Source: Castanea sativa
Taxonomy: Eukaryota; Streptophyta; Magnoliopsida; Fagales; Fagaceae
Assembly (NCBI RefSeq): GCF_040712315.1
Contig: NC_134022.1
Coordinates: 2,542,001-2,606,000, forward strand
Length of the DNA stretch: 64,000 nt
Direction: 5' to 3'
Part shown: positions 35,003 through 46,223 of the stretch, piece after piece
Numbering within the stretch: position 1 is the first letter of the stretch
Layout: every line of letters begins with the position of its first letter
Position numbers and translations under genes: made by a program
Notes under the pieces: model-generated
What the model saw: the letters and a program-made list of their open reading frames with translations, nothing else
What the model was told of the DNA's origin: nothing
Database searches by the model: none

Positions 35003-37171
35003 CTAGTCTTTAACAATGACGGGTTCCTCAGGAACTTCAGGCGACGGCTGTACAGGCTCCGTGACGGTCTTTTCCTCTGTTGCTTTAACAAGCCCGTCGT
35101 CATCCAGAACCTCGCCGAAGAGTTCCTCAGTCCCTTCGGAGTCGATGGTATGAGCAGGGGTTCGGGCCTCAGCATCTATGGTTATATGAGCTAGGTTCAA
35201 ATCAGGGAACGATGCCTTAACCTGACGGAGACAATCATCGAACCCGTCGTTGAAGGAGGAACCCAGCTCCGTCAGAAGTGCGTTGGAGTCTCGATATTCA
35301 TTAACGACGTCAATTTTCGCCTGTTGAATGTCGTCCTCATGAGATTTCACTTTCTTCCTTAGCAGCTCCACCTCCTTCTCTAAATTTTCGCAAGCTTGTT
35401 CGGAGAGCGTCAGCTTCTGCTCATGACAGACCCGCCACAACTTCAACTCGTCCAGCTCTTCCGCCGTCGCCTTTGCCTTAGCGCGAACTCGCTCAAGGGC
35501 TCTTTCCTGAGAAAGACAACGGTCTGACAAGCCCTTGGCCATTAACACACCCTGTGACGGTTCAACCAGAAATCAGCTCATGATGGCAAAGAACTAAACA
35601 AAGTTAAGGGCTTATGACGGAAGCTGACCTGGGCTAAGCTATACAGACAAGAGTCCCCCATGGTCTCGGTGGCATGGTTCCCCAAGTCCTCATAGTCGTC
35701 ATCGCTGATGATGGAACCTATACGACGGAGAGCGTATTGGGGGTCTTCACGAAGTAGGACGGGGGGTTTCTCCTTCGCGGAGTCAGGGTTGGTCATCAAA
35801 CCCTTCCCCTTGCCGATTCCAAGTTTAGTGGCCGGTTTCGCCGTGCCGGCCCCCTGAGCAGCGGGTAGACCCGTCACAAGCTTTTGCTTCTTCGAATGAC
35901 GGTCCACCCTTTCGACGGATGGCCTTTTAAGTGCCGGCTGTGACGGATCAGCCTTTGGAGCATCGCTCACCTTCTTCTTCTTGGCTGCTTGTTTGATGAG
36001 CGCCCGTCTCCTAGCATCGTCCATTTCTGCAAAGGAAGACGGTCAATAAAAAGCAACATAAGGGCAGACTATCGACGGAAGGATTCCAGCACTTACGTTT
36101 ACGTACACCTGTATCGTATCTTCTGGCGACGGGTGTGGGTTCGGGACCTTCACAGTACCAATGTAACGTGTCCAAGGTGACGAGCTTCGACCAGGTCCGT
36201 TCAGATAACTTCGTCTTCTGGAAAATTTTCTCCAAGAAACCAAACTGTTCGGTCGAGATAGGTGGACGGTCCCTTGCTAAAAAAAAAAAAAAGAAAAAAA
36301 AAAAGGGGTAAGATGAAATTCATGAAACAAATGACGGTTGATGAATAGATGGGCTCGTACCGGACGGGGGCATTATACCCCAGGTTTTATCAACCGGCAT
36401 GTAGTCGTCGTCGCCTGGACGACACATCCAGTTATCCCCTCGGAGGAAGAAGTAACGACCCTTCCAATTACGGTTGGAATCTGGGGTCTCGGATACTAGC
36501 CTGAGTACCGGACTCCTTGGTACAAAGCTGTACATCCCTTTGGACTTTGTGATTTCAGATGGACGGTAACAATGAAAGAATTCTTCCACCGTTAACCGTC
36601 TGGCACCGTCAGACATGACGCCATACAGTACCTCAACGCTAAGGAAAACCCTCCATGCGTTCGGAGATATCTGGGTGACGGCTAGACCTAGGTACTGGAG
36701 GAGGCGACGGTGCAATGCACTTAAGGGGAACCGGAGCCCCGCTTTTAGCATTTGCTCGTAGACACCGACGTCTTCGAGGCCGCGGTAATAACACTTTTCT
36801 GATTTGAACGGTAGACGGATGGATATGGTGTCGGGTATTTGATACTTTTGCCTCAGCGTATTGAAGTGCGCTGGCTTAATAGTTGTCACGAAGTCGTTTA
36901 CCGTCCACAAAGGCAGCAGAACGAACTCCCTGAAGCCGTCAGGTCCAATGACGGATTGAATAGGAGGGTCGACACCGTCTAGGTTATCGGACGAATCGTA
37001 CTCTGACCCATTTCCATCCTGCCCTTCGTCTTCCTCATGGGAAGGAGAGCTTGATGACGGTTCCCTCCCCTCGCTGGAGGTGTCCTGGTCTGCTTGACCT
37101 GACGGAAACACCTCTTCGTAACCCGCTCCCTCGCGGGCACAAGACTGACTACTCGACGCCTCACTAAACAT
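35003..37171 (-). CDS. Antisense gene of the Tat element, four exons, function unknown
   Basis: Exons on the minus strand: 37171-36361, 36276-36097, 36026-35629 and 35551-35003. All introns are GT-AG (donors GTACG, GTAAGT, GTCAG; acceptors TTTAG, TGCAG, CACAG) and the phases agree, giving 645 codons plus stop with no interruption. Exon 1 starts with a Ser/Glu/Asp-rich acidic region (about residues 5-60) followed by a conserved domain (about 65-270: IQSVIGPDGFREFVLLPLW, KCYYRGLEDVGVYEQMLKAG, VEEFFHCYRPSEI, NWKGRYFFLRGDNW) of the plant putative gypsy-type transposon protein kind. Exon 3 is Lys-rich (KQAAKKKKVSD, HSKKQKL) with likely nuclear localisation signals. Exon 4 has a predicted coiled coil (about residues 475-550). 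The sense pol is broken, yet this frame is clean. A diverged copy lies at 58120-59100. The product may be a DNA- or RNA-binding accessory protein; this is inference. Confidence 0.75.
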
Positions 37172-37449
37172 CTGACACCTACATGCGACGGGTAAAGGAA
37201 ACCTAAGGCTCTAGATTTATACCGGCGACGGGACTAACAAGAAAAATAAGGAATAAAACACCATATAAATAGCTTACAAGCAGACGGTGAGAAAAGCTTA
37301 CAAGTAGACGGCGAGGCGCGCACGACGGAGAAAGTTATCACCACGTTGTGTCTCGGCCTCCAAAGAAGACGGTTGCTCGCTGAGAAGAGATGACGGTTGC
37401 GCTCTGATCAGAAAGTTCTCAAAAAAGTGTAAAAATGAATACGATGGGT

Positions 37450-37480
37450 GATATATATATATATATAGGGGGAACGGCGC
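37450..37480 (-). promoter_or_regulatory. Putative promoter of the antisense gene
   Basis: On the minus strand GCGCCGTTCCCCC is followed by TATATATATA, about 280 bp upstream of the ATG at 37171. The related fragment at 57853-57880 keeps the same GCGCCGTTCCCCCTATATATG although it has diverged around it, which supports a functional TATA region. Confidence 0.5.
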
Positions 37481-37630
37481 GATAAACGAAGCGACGCCTC
37501 GATTCCAGCAAACGACCAGTGAAATCTCCCCACGTGTCCCTGAGCATTTATGACAGCTTCCAGCCTGTTCGTCAGAAACTATAACTGTCATTCCGAGATA
37601 CCGTTCCGTAAAGATGACGGTATCGCGGAA

Positions 37631-37642
37631 TGAGGGGGCATC
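37631..37642 (+). promoter_or_regulatory. Polypurine tract of the Tat element
   Basis: TGAGGGGGCATC directly before the 3' LTR, the usual position for plus-strand priming. Confidence 0.65.
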
Positions 37643-38146
37643 TGATGTGGGTAAAACTATCATGACGGTCTGACGGGTATGATTGAATTGAAGTGACGGG
37701 TAATGTGGTTTAAGAGAGGACGGATCGGAGGTAGACGGTCGGAAAGAATTTATACATCGCTCTCCTGGCCCCCTCAAACCACGCCATGAGATTAGGGCTG
37801 ACGTGGCCTTGAGTGCGACTCACGCAAACGTGAATACGAAGAATTCTTGCGCTGCACATTAGCCTTAATCAAAGGAGCTTTATAAGGAAAGAGCTTGGTA
37901 ATCAAGGAAAAAAGAGCCGACTCTACGCCTCTATAAATACATCCAAAATCCCCATGACTAAAGGTACGCACATTTGACCCAATTCTAGCACTTTAGGGTT
38001 GAGAATAAATTCTAACTTGACCTTCGGAGGGTTTTTGGCCGGCACCACACCGGTGCCCTCTTTTAGGTCTCTTTGTTTTCTTTTTGCAGGTTTGATTCGA
38101 GTTGGAGAGTGATTGCAACTTACTGGTGATATTCCCAACATCATCA
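37643..38146 (+). repeat. 3' LTR of the Tat element
   Basis: 504 bp, identical to the 5' LTR except at four positions I can count (A/G, C/T, G/T, C/A). Ends CATCATCA before the TSD CTGAT. Confidence 0.95.
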
Positions 38147-38151
38147 CTGAT

Positions 38152-38330
38152 TATTGTATTGCCTCCACCAATCAATCCTTCTGATCGGAGCCACATAACA
38201 AGACTGGAAAATGGTCTGATAACATTCGAGGCATGAGTTTCTGGTGCAGGTTACTGTTTGGAATCTTCTCATAATTATAAACACCATTCAATTCCCTGCC
38301 AACCAATCACAAAAAAGCTCAAATAAATAA
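38152..38330 (-). mobile_element. LINE ORF2 endonuclease end, displaced by the Tat insertion
   Basis: On the minus strand the peptide LHQKLMPRMLSDHFPVLL is the end of the L1 endonuclease domain, where SDHFPI carries the catalytic Asp/His. It joins the LINE at 25055-28027 once the Tat element and one TSD copy are removed. The copy is 5'-truncated soon upstream. Confidence 0.7.
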
Positions 38331-38429
38331 AACCATCTGCTTCTTCTATTATTTCCTTTCCTTTCCATTCCACCACTCTTGTTTGTCTCTTGCAAACAAA
38401 CAAACATCTCCAAATTTATCAACACATAA

Positions 38430-39231
38430 AAAGGGGCGATACCAAGAATTTTTGTTTAGAGGGCAAAGTTGTGATACTAATATATCTATCAAAACAAACT
38501 CTACACACACATATATATACACATGCTTTTTTATTATATATACATACACTTTTTTATTAGATAAGTAATTTATATACACACACCAAAAAAGCCTTTAAAA
38601 AAATGTTTAGTACTTTCAATCAAAATTATGTTTGATGGCAATCTCTTATAAAATAAAATTCAATTTTTTCATTTTTATTGTGAAATTCTTAAAAAATTTC
38701 ATTTTAAATACAAATTATCAAATTTTATATTAAAGTAAGTAAAAAATCTTTCAATTTAACTAATGGAATTCTCAAAAACATATATGACCCAAAACTTGGT
38801 GGAATAAATTAGGCTTCAAATATATTTGAAACTATCTTGCTCTAACTTATTATATGGTAACTAAAAACACATTTTATGTGTAGTTTTACTGACAATTTTT
38901 TTTTAATGAGTCAATGACTTGTTAATCGCCATATAATGGGTTGAAAAATATAGATTCAAACATGTTTGATATCAAATTTTATCAAATATTTAACAGATAT
39001 AAGAGTGTATTTTACAATAAAAAATAGAATTACGAAAAATAAAGTTATATCTCTATAACTATTAAATCAATTATTTTTTTAAGAATATCATTAGACTAAT
39101 TCAAATATTTGGGGGCAACTTTTATTTTTGTAGACTAAATATTAAAAATATTAAAATAATTATATATAAAAAAGAAATTCAAATTGGGGGAATGCCCCCC
39201 CCCCCTCCCCTGTACTTACCTCCGCCCCTTT
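38430..39231. mobile_element. Non-autonomous hAT element, older relative of 21173-21995
   Basis: Terminal AAAGGGGCG / CGCCCCTTT repeats are flanked by ACACATAA and ACACATTG (6 of 8 bases equal, so a decayed duplication). Subterminal similarity to the other hAT copy is visible (AAGAATTTTTGTTTAGAGGGC against AGAACTTCGAGTTAGGCGGGGC; GGGGGAATGCCCCCC near the right end). The interior is AT-rich with no transposase. Confidence 0.6.
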
Positions 39232-39874
39232 ACACATTGTTTGTGACACTTTTTTTGGGGTAATTCACCGAAACAGAAACGGAAACAGCCAGATTTCGTG
39301 GTTCTCTTTCTCTGATTTCTTTAAAAGCCGAGTGTCAGGCCAGCTTTGTTTCTCCATCTATGTTCAATATCTGGGAGTAACTTCATAGCTTTCTCCTCAA
39401 AAGAGACACCTAAGCTAAGAATTTGCTAAATTTTTTTTAATCCCATTCCGAAACTATTGATGGGTTAACAATCACTAGCGGCTCCACCACCGCCCCTATC
39501 ATGCGTCACCTCAAGCTCACATTGTATCTCAGAAAACCTTAATGTATTTATACTGCTCCTATTCATCACACCCAGCTGAGTTCCTTTGAAACCTCACATT
39601 TGTCAACCCGGTCGGTGTAAAAAACGTTCTCCCAAAACACGTGTTTGGATTAATATATAACTCAGTTTTTATCAAGATAAGAAGAAATTAGAGAGGTGAC
39701 AAGAGCAGCAGTGCTTCTATACCAGAGACAAAGAGCAGCAGTATTTCTATACCAGAGACAAAACGACAGTAGCTGTCGTTAGACAAATACCTATACGACT
39801 TGTAGTTGACTCTGTTATTGCTTTTGTTATTAGTTTTTACACGCGTGTATGTTAATTACGATTAGTGTAGCACG
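39232..39874. other. Intergenic stretch with a 32-bp direct repeat
   Basis: AGAGCAGCAGT(G/A)(C/T)TTCTATAC and CAGAGACAA occur twice in tandem (39703-39765). No gene supported. Confidence 0.5.
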
Positions 39875-40458
39875 TGTGTTCAATATCTTTGATGTGGTAT
39901 CACAGCTTGATGCCCAGTTAGAATCAACAAAGCCTTTGACATGAATTTCAGTATTGGAAGAAAACAGAAGCCCTTTCCCTGGTTCATTTTTCAAGTACTG
40001 CAGAATTCTATGCAGTGCATCCTAATGAGACTTTCTTGGTTTAGCCCTATACTGACTCAACTTATGTACGGCATAAGTGTCTTAACAGGTTTGCAACCAA
40101 GTAGGCCAGCATCATTCAAGACTTCAAGAGTGTACTTTCTTTGACCAAGTGCTATCCCCTGATCTGATCTAGCAACTTCTAATCCAAGAAAGCGTTCACC
40201 TAAGTCCTTGAGCTTAAACCTTTGATCTAGCAACAACTTAAACTGATCTAACTCTCCTTTATCATTACTAGCTATTAAGACATCATCCACATAAACTAAA
40301 AGAATCAAGAATGAATGTCCTTGCTGTCTTGTAAAAAGAGAGTAGTCTAATTTAGATTGAATAAACCACAATTGTACCAAAGTGTTGGAGAACTTAGCAA
40401 ACCATTGTCTCGAGGCTTGCTGAAGTCCATATAGAGACTCGTTCAATTTACAAACCAT
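39875..40458 (-). pseudogene. Ty1/Copia pol fragment (RT to start of RNase H)
   Basis: Minus-strand frame 40458-40057 reads [19 protein letters not shown], then [14 protein letters not shown] with an intact YVDD, and [20 protein letters not shown]. After a frame break the region 40056-39900 gives [16 protein letters not shown] and FVDSNWAS, the RT-RNase H connection. Gag, protease, integrase and both LTRs are missing. Same general clade as 19119-20516 but the other strand and a different copy. Confidence 0.88.
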
Positions 40459-41357
40459 GTAATCAGTTGTGAGTTAATTCAATGAAACCAGTTTTACCAA
40501 ATCTTTGATAGTTTTCGCGGATATTTTTGCATTTAACATTATTTTTGGAATATTTTAATTAATTGTATAGTTTGCAAAACTACTTAGCAAATTAGCACAT
40601 CGAGACTCTAAGACTTGAGTTGAATGTAGAGCTTGAGTCTCTAATACTCGAGTTGCAAGTAGTGGTAAGCTAATGTGGAATAAGGACTCAAGTTCCAGCG
40701 TTCTTCTTCTTCTTCTTCAAATCCGGATCTACTTATATGGAACTCGAGTTTCTCCTACTTGGGTTCCACATGGATAAATTGTTCCACATCCATTACATGC
40801 CACCACTGGAACTCAAAACTTAAAAGGTTGAGTCATTTCAACCAAACTCGAAATGCTAGTTTACAAAATAGTTTTAAAAACGAGAATACTATAGAAAATA
40901 CTTCAAGAATCGTGTTAAATTGCAAATTTCCTCCCAATTTTCATCACTCAAAACTCAAAAATTGTGGGGCCTACCAAAACTCAACTTGTTTAGATTGATT
41001 TTTGAGTTAAGTTTCCATAAATCAAATCTCAAAAATTTGAGTTTAAGTCATGGAAACTAAAAACACAATTTGGATGTTTTTGAGTTTTGAGTTATGGGTT
41101 TCAATAGGCCAAACCACTTTATACAAAAATTTGAGTTATAAAGAAGAGATGTGCACCAAGAAATTAAACCAAACAAGTTATTTCTGAAGTAAATGAAAAA
41201 ATGAAGTTATAAAAATGAGTTATGGGAATTGAATTTAAGTTATGAGATTTGAGTTATGAGTGATACTCAATCCAAACGGGCTTTTTAGCTATTTGATCAA
41301 ACAAATTGTGTGCGTGTAACAAGAAGATGTACTTGTATCCACACCAAAAAATAAAGC

Positions 41358-41361
<4 letters not shown>

Positions 41362-41436
<75 letters not shown>
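41362..41436. repeat. (GA)n microsatellite
   Basis: About 75 bp of GA dinucleotides. A second purine tract of 13 G then (AG)14 is at 41948-41988. Confidence 0.95.
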
Positions 41437-41439
<3 letters not shown>

Positions 41440-41651
41440 TAACTACTTTTTACATATATTTTGAGTGAGGATTTAGTTCTTCCCAACCATATACTTTATT
41501 AAAGATATATTAGCCCATAGTGTAGGCCTAAGTTCACACTTATTTATGTAAGCCAAGTCTCCTACTTGTACTAGTAGTCTAACGTTTATCCTCCTATATA
41601 TACTCATGTTATGGTTAATTGATTATGGTTAATTGTAACATAGGGTTTATA

Positions 41652-41704
41652 CCACAAAAAATTAAACTTAAATATTTCAGATATTTGAGTTTAATTTTTT
41701 GTGG
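41652..41704. repeat. Hairpin with 24-bp arms
   Basis: Arms 41652-41675 and 41681-41704 pair over 24 positions with one mismatch around a 5-nt loop (TTCAG). The core word is CACAAAAAATTAAACT. One arm plus its right flank recurs at 55915-55950. Confidence 0.9.
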
Positions 41705-41957
41705 GTTTTGGTAATTTTGTTTGGTGCAGATTTTGGGTTTCCTTGGGTTTAATTTTTGTTAATCTAGTTTTGGGTTTCTATGTTTTTCTTTCCTTACGAA
41801 AATTGTTTAATTTTTTTCCCTCTGCAACATTAGTTCACTTTTCAGTTTTCAATAGCATCTTCAAGGAAAGAAAATTACTTAAAAGTTGTGCACTTCATTT
41901 GAAGATTACAGTTCAATTGATTTATTGTCAAAGTTAAATATCTAATAGGGGGGGGGG

Positions 41958-41991
<34 letters not shown>

Positions 41992-43045
41992 AAATGGTTA
42001 GTTTTTTTTAATTAATATTAAAATGTGCCAACGTGATATTTCTTTCATAGAAGGATAATAAATGTTTATTTTTATAGGAATATGAAGCGAAATGTAAATG
42101 ACATAACAACTAAATTTAATGTGTGCATGTATACACATGACAGAGCGACTAAATTTAATGTGTGTGTATATATAATGCTCTTAGACTTGAATTGTGAATA
42201 CTTAGGAAAAAAAAGAATAACCGCTCACACATAACAATCAAGGTGTTAACATGAACCTTTTAAGTTGGCAGGTTTCAGCCTTGTGCCGAATCTTGGTTTC
42301 ATGAGTGCTCTAGATAATCACTCCAAATTTTATAGGAATTGGCACCACTTCCTATAAGTGGGCTACAAAGACACCAAAGATATATCAATACTAATGGGAA
42401 TTATAACCTATTTATTCACATAAATAATATACCTATTTGTCTCACGGTGAGAGTTTCTAAATAAAGATTGGAGTTAAATGCAAGACACCAAATCTCCATA
42501 AAAATTAAAACTTATACCTTTTTATTTACCACAAAATTCATAACAAATAAATTTCATTATAATGAGAATTTAAAATTTTCTTTATAATTGTTTCTTAAAA
42601 AAAATTATTTATAATTAATATTTAAATGTGCCAACATGATATTTCTTTCATAGGAGAATGATAAAATGTTATTTTTATAGGATTATGAAGTGAAATACAA
42701 ATGATAGAACAACAAAATTTAATGTGTGCATGTATACAAATGATAGGACAACTAAATTTAATGTGTGCGTGTATATAATGGTCTCAGACTTGAACTATGA
42801 CAACTTAGGAAAATAAAGAATAATTACTCACACATAACAATCAAGGTGTTATTATGAGCCTTTTAAATTGGCAAGTTTCAGCCTTGTATCTAATCTCAGT
42901 TTCATGATTGCTCTAGATAATCACTCCAAATTTCAGAGGAAGCAGCACCACTTCCTATAAGGGGGCTACAAAGACACCAAAGATATATCAATACTAATGG
43001 GAATTATACCCCATTTATTCACATAAATAATATACATGTTTATGT

Positions 43046-43142
43046 CATTGTGAGAGTTTTTTTTTTTTTTTTTTTTGAGAAACACACACACACACACACT
43101 CATATATAGGGGAAGGGGGATGAGATAACATTGTGAGAGTTT
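43046..43142 (-). repeat. Short retroposon insertion with 14-bp TSD
   Basis: The 69-bp insert 43060-43128 (T run, GAGAAACACACAC..., GGGGAAGGGGGATGAGATAA) is flanked by perfect copies of CATTGTGAGAGTTT. It is the longest of the poly-T inserts here and again has GAGAA next to the T run. Confidence 0.8.
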
Positions 43143-43797
43143 CTAAGATAAAGATTGGAGTTAAATGCAAGACACTAACTCTCCATAAAAATTAAAACTT
43201 ACATCTTTTTATTTACCAAAAAATTCACAACAAATAAATTTCATTATAATGAGAATTTAACAATTTATTTGAAATTAATATTAAAATGTGCCAACGTGAT
43301 ATTTCTTTCTTAGAAGGATAATAATGTGTTTATTTTTACCATAAAAAATATATTTATTTTTACAGGAATATGAAGCAAAATACAAATGACAAGAAAAACT
43401 AAATTTAATGTGTACATGCATACAAAATGGTAAAACAACTAAATTTAATGTCCGCGTGCATATAATGGTCTTAGACTTGAACTATGACTATTTACAGAAA
43501 TAAAGAATAATTGCTCATACATAACAATCAAGGTGTTCACATGAGCTTTTTAGTTGACAGATTTCGAGCTTGTGCCCAATCTCAGTTTCATGAGTACTCT
43601 AGATAGTCACTCCAAATTTTATAGGAAGTTGCATCACTTCTTATAAGGGGATACAAAGACACCAAAGATATATCAATATCAATGGGAACTATAACCCAGT
43701 TATTTACATAAATAATATAAATATTTATGTCATGGTGAGAGTTTCTAAATAAAGATTGGAGTTAAATGCAAGACACCTAATCTCCATAAAAATTAAA

Positions 43798-43989
43798 GAG
43801 TAATGCTTCAGACACAAACTATTTTACAACATTTTTACAAACTATTGATGTGGCTTTAGCATTTTCCAAATAGTCATTGTAAGTAAAAATGTGATATTAA
43901 TGATGGACCCATATTAGAACTAATAAGAATTTGCCACATCAGTAGTTTGTAAAAATGTTGTAAAATACTTTGTGTTTGTAGCATTACTC
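43798..43989. mobile_element. Mutator-like MITE
   Basis: 192 bp with inverted repeats of about 56 bp beginning GAGTAATGCT and continuing through ATTTTACAACATTTTTACAA to GATGTGGC, four to five mismatches between arms. Flanked by a perfect 9-bp duplication AAAATTAAA (43789-43797, 43990-43998). A 9-bp TSD points to Mutator-type mobilisation. It is inside tandem unit 3 and absent from the other units. Confidence 0.88.
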
Positions 43990-44875
43990 AAAATTAAAAG
44001 TTATACCTTTTTATTTACCACAAAATTCACTACAAATAAATTTCATTATAATGAGAATTTAACAATTTATTTATAATTAAAATTGAAATGTGCCAACATG
44101 ATATTTCTTTCATAGGAAAATAACAATATGTTTATTTTTATAGGAATAAGAAGCAAAATACAAATGATAGAACAAGTAAATTTAATGTGTGCACGTATAA
44201 AATGACAAAACAAGTAAATTTAATGTCTGCGAGTATATAATGGTCTGAGACTTAGACTGTGACTACTTAGGAAAATTAAGAAGAATTGCTCACACATAAC
44301 AATCAAGGTGTTAACATGAGCTTTTTAAGTTGGTAGGTTTCAGCCTTGTGCCTAATCCCTGTTTCATGAGTGTTGTAGATAATCACTCCAAATTTCATGG
44401 GAAGCATCACTACTTCCTATAAGGGGCTACAAAGACACCAAAGATAAGTATCAATACTAATGGGAATTATAACTCATTCATTTACATAAATGATATACTT
44501 GTTTATGTCATTGTGAGAGTCTCTAAGATAAAGCTTGGAGTTAAATGAAAGCTTCTAACTCTCCATAAAAATTAAAACTTACACATTTTTATTTACCACA
44601 AAATTTACAACAAATAAATTTCATAATAATGAGAATTTAACAATTTATTTGTAATTAATATTAAAATGTGCCAACGTGATATTTCTTTCATAGAAGGATA
44701 ATAATATGTTTATTTTTACAAGAATATGAAGCGAAGTACAAATGACAGAAAAATGCATTGTATACAAATAGTAGAAGAACTAAATTTAATGTCCGCGTGT
44801 ATATAATGATCTTAGACTTGAATTGTGACTACTTAGAGAAATAAAGAATAATTTCTCATACATAATGTAGAGTTT

Positions 44876-45707
44876 ATTTGGACCCCTTAAACCACAATTG
44901 GATTAACCTAGCTAACAAGCCAAGTTATTACTTAGTCCAAATTCTAGATCTAGGTTAACACAATCATATAATCATATCAAAGTAAAGTGCGGAATATAAA
45001 AACACAAAGATATGATGACCCAAGAAAACCAAACGGGTAAAAAACCTGGGGAGGATTTAACCTAGCTATCCTCAAGGTAAACTTGAATCCACTATGAAAG
45101 AATCGAAGTTGTACAATAGCGACTTAGACCACTAACATTCTATTGCTACCCACTAGTAGAATTTACTGACACGACCACGTGCAAGCTCCGAGACCATGGA
45201 CTCCTTCTTTCTTGGATTCTCCAGCAAGTACAAGCACTCCCGCTTGTATATCTTTAAGTCTTATGGTAGCAATTGAATGATCATCAAGTTCTCAAAGAAA
45301 TCTCCTTCTTGATAATCCCAAGCTTGTGTGAAGGCAAGCACCTCTCAGATCTCACAAGAGTTCACACAAACAGTAATATGAGCAACCTCAAAAACGTGAC
45401 TAAGGTTTGCCTTTTATACCTAGGGCAAAACATAAATTCCTACACGTCATATGGGCTTAGGGTTGAGTTAAAAATTCTGCAGAAAAAACAATCTGCACGA
45501 CTTTCGATCGGTAGAGTCTAATTCTCGATCGATCGAGTCAGGCAGAAATGCATAGTAACTTCTGCAGTTAACTCGATTCCAACTTTACATAAATCACATA
45601 TTTTGAGCAAGTCTAAAACATAACTAGACACCTGTTTTGATCATGGTTTACCAACAATACATATTAGAGTTCTAATACATTAGTTCCTAAGTACTTAAAA
45701 CCTAACA
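44876..45707 (-). repeat. 3' LTR of the gag-only element
   Basis: Minus-strand ends TGTTAGG ... CTCTACA. Contains the palindrome CTCGATCGATCGAG at 45524-45537. Confidence 0.92.
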
Positions 45708-45722
45708 AACTCCCCCTTTGCC
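45708..45722 (-). promoter_or_regulatory. Polypurine tract
   Basis: Minus strand GGCAAAGGGGGAGTT abuts the 3' LTR; the same tract precedes the LTR at 18437. Confidence 0.75.
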
Positions 45723-46223
45723 AATCTGTGACAAAACACAAATAAAAGCTCAAAGTTTACAAAGAAAAACCCTTTACAAAAATATGTCTATTTTAACAAA
45801 TCCAATCCTAACTACTATCCATCAGTTGCAAGTGTAGACAACAGCTCAATTGAATCAACTTGTATATTTTCTGAAACACTAAACAAAACGCATAAACGTA
45901 TGTGTGAAAAATACAAGTAAATAAACATAAAAATCTTGATTTCACAAAACACAAAATATAGACAAATATCAATGAGTAACTCATAATCATAAGTCTATAA
46001 ACAGTGAAACAAGAATCATATCCAAAAATAAAATGAAACTCCCCCTAACAAGAATACTACAAGAGCCAAAAAACAATAAGTACACGGTGAAGCACCTACA
46101 TACAATCTAATCTCCACAGGCTCTTAAAGAACAAAGTCCCAACCTCTCCAAATCTCCAAAACTCCCCCTAACAAGATATACAAATCTACTCCCCCTTTTT
46201 GTGACGGAATGCCAAAGGACAAA

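Larger units (their letters stand above)
28028..38146 (+). mobile_element. Ty3/gypsy LTR retrotransposon, Tat clade, near-complete
   Basis: 10,119 bp bounded by the TSD CTGAT (28023-28027 and 38147-38151), with two 504-bp LTRs, PBS, gag, a long pol with two RNase H domains, a 44-bp tandem repeat array, an antisense spliced gene and a polypurine tract. The extra RNase H between RT-RH and integrase and the antisense gene before the 3' LTR place it in the Tat/Ogre/Retand group. It is inserted in a LINE. The LTRs differ at four positions that I can count (28028-28531 versus 37643-38146), so the insertion is recent on a plant scale. Two in-frame stops in gag-pol make it non-autonomous as read. Confidence 0.95.
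40459..41989. other. AT-rich stretch with microsatellites
   Basis: No gene supported. Contains a (GA)n run at 41362-41436, a hairpin at 41652-41704, and G13 followed by (AG)n at 41948-41988. Between 40790 and 41280 the words AACTCAAA, TTGAGTT and CTCGAG-like sequences recur on both strands. Confidence 0.5.

Noticed and set aside
36279..36303. A-rich run as a possible retroposon insertion
   Set aside because: It is the pyrimidine tract before the exon 2 acceptor of the antisense gene; no flanking duplication.
39895..39906. TGGTATCACAGC, looks like a Copia primer-binding site on the plus strand
   Set aside because: Read on the minus strand it is part of the RNase H-proximal coding sequence of the Copia fragment (NWASSCDTT), and no plus-strand gag follows.
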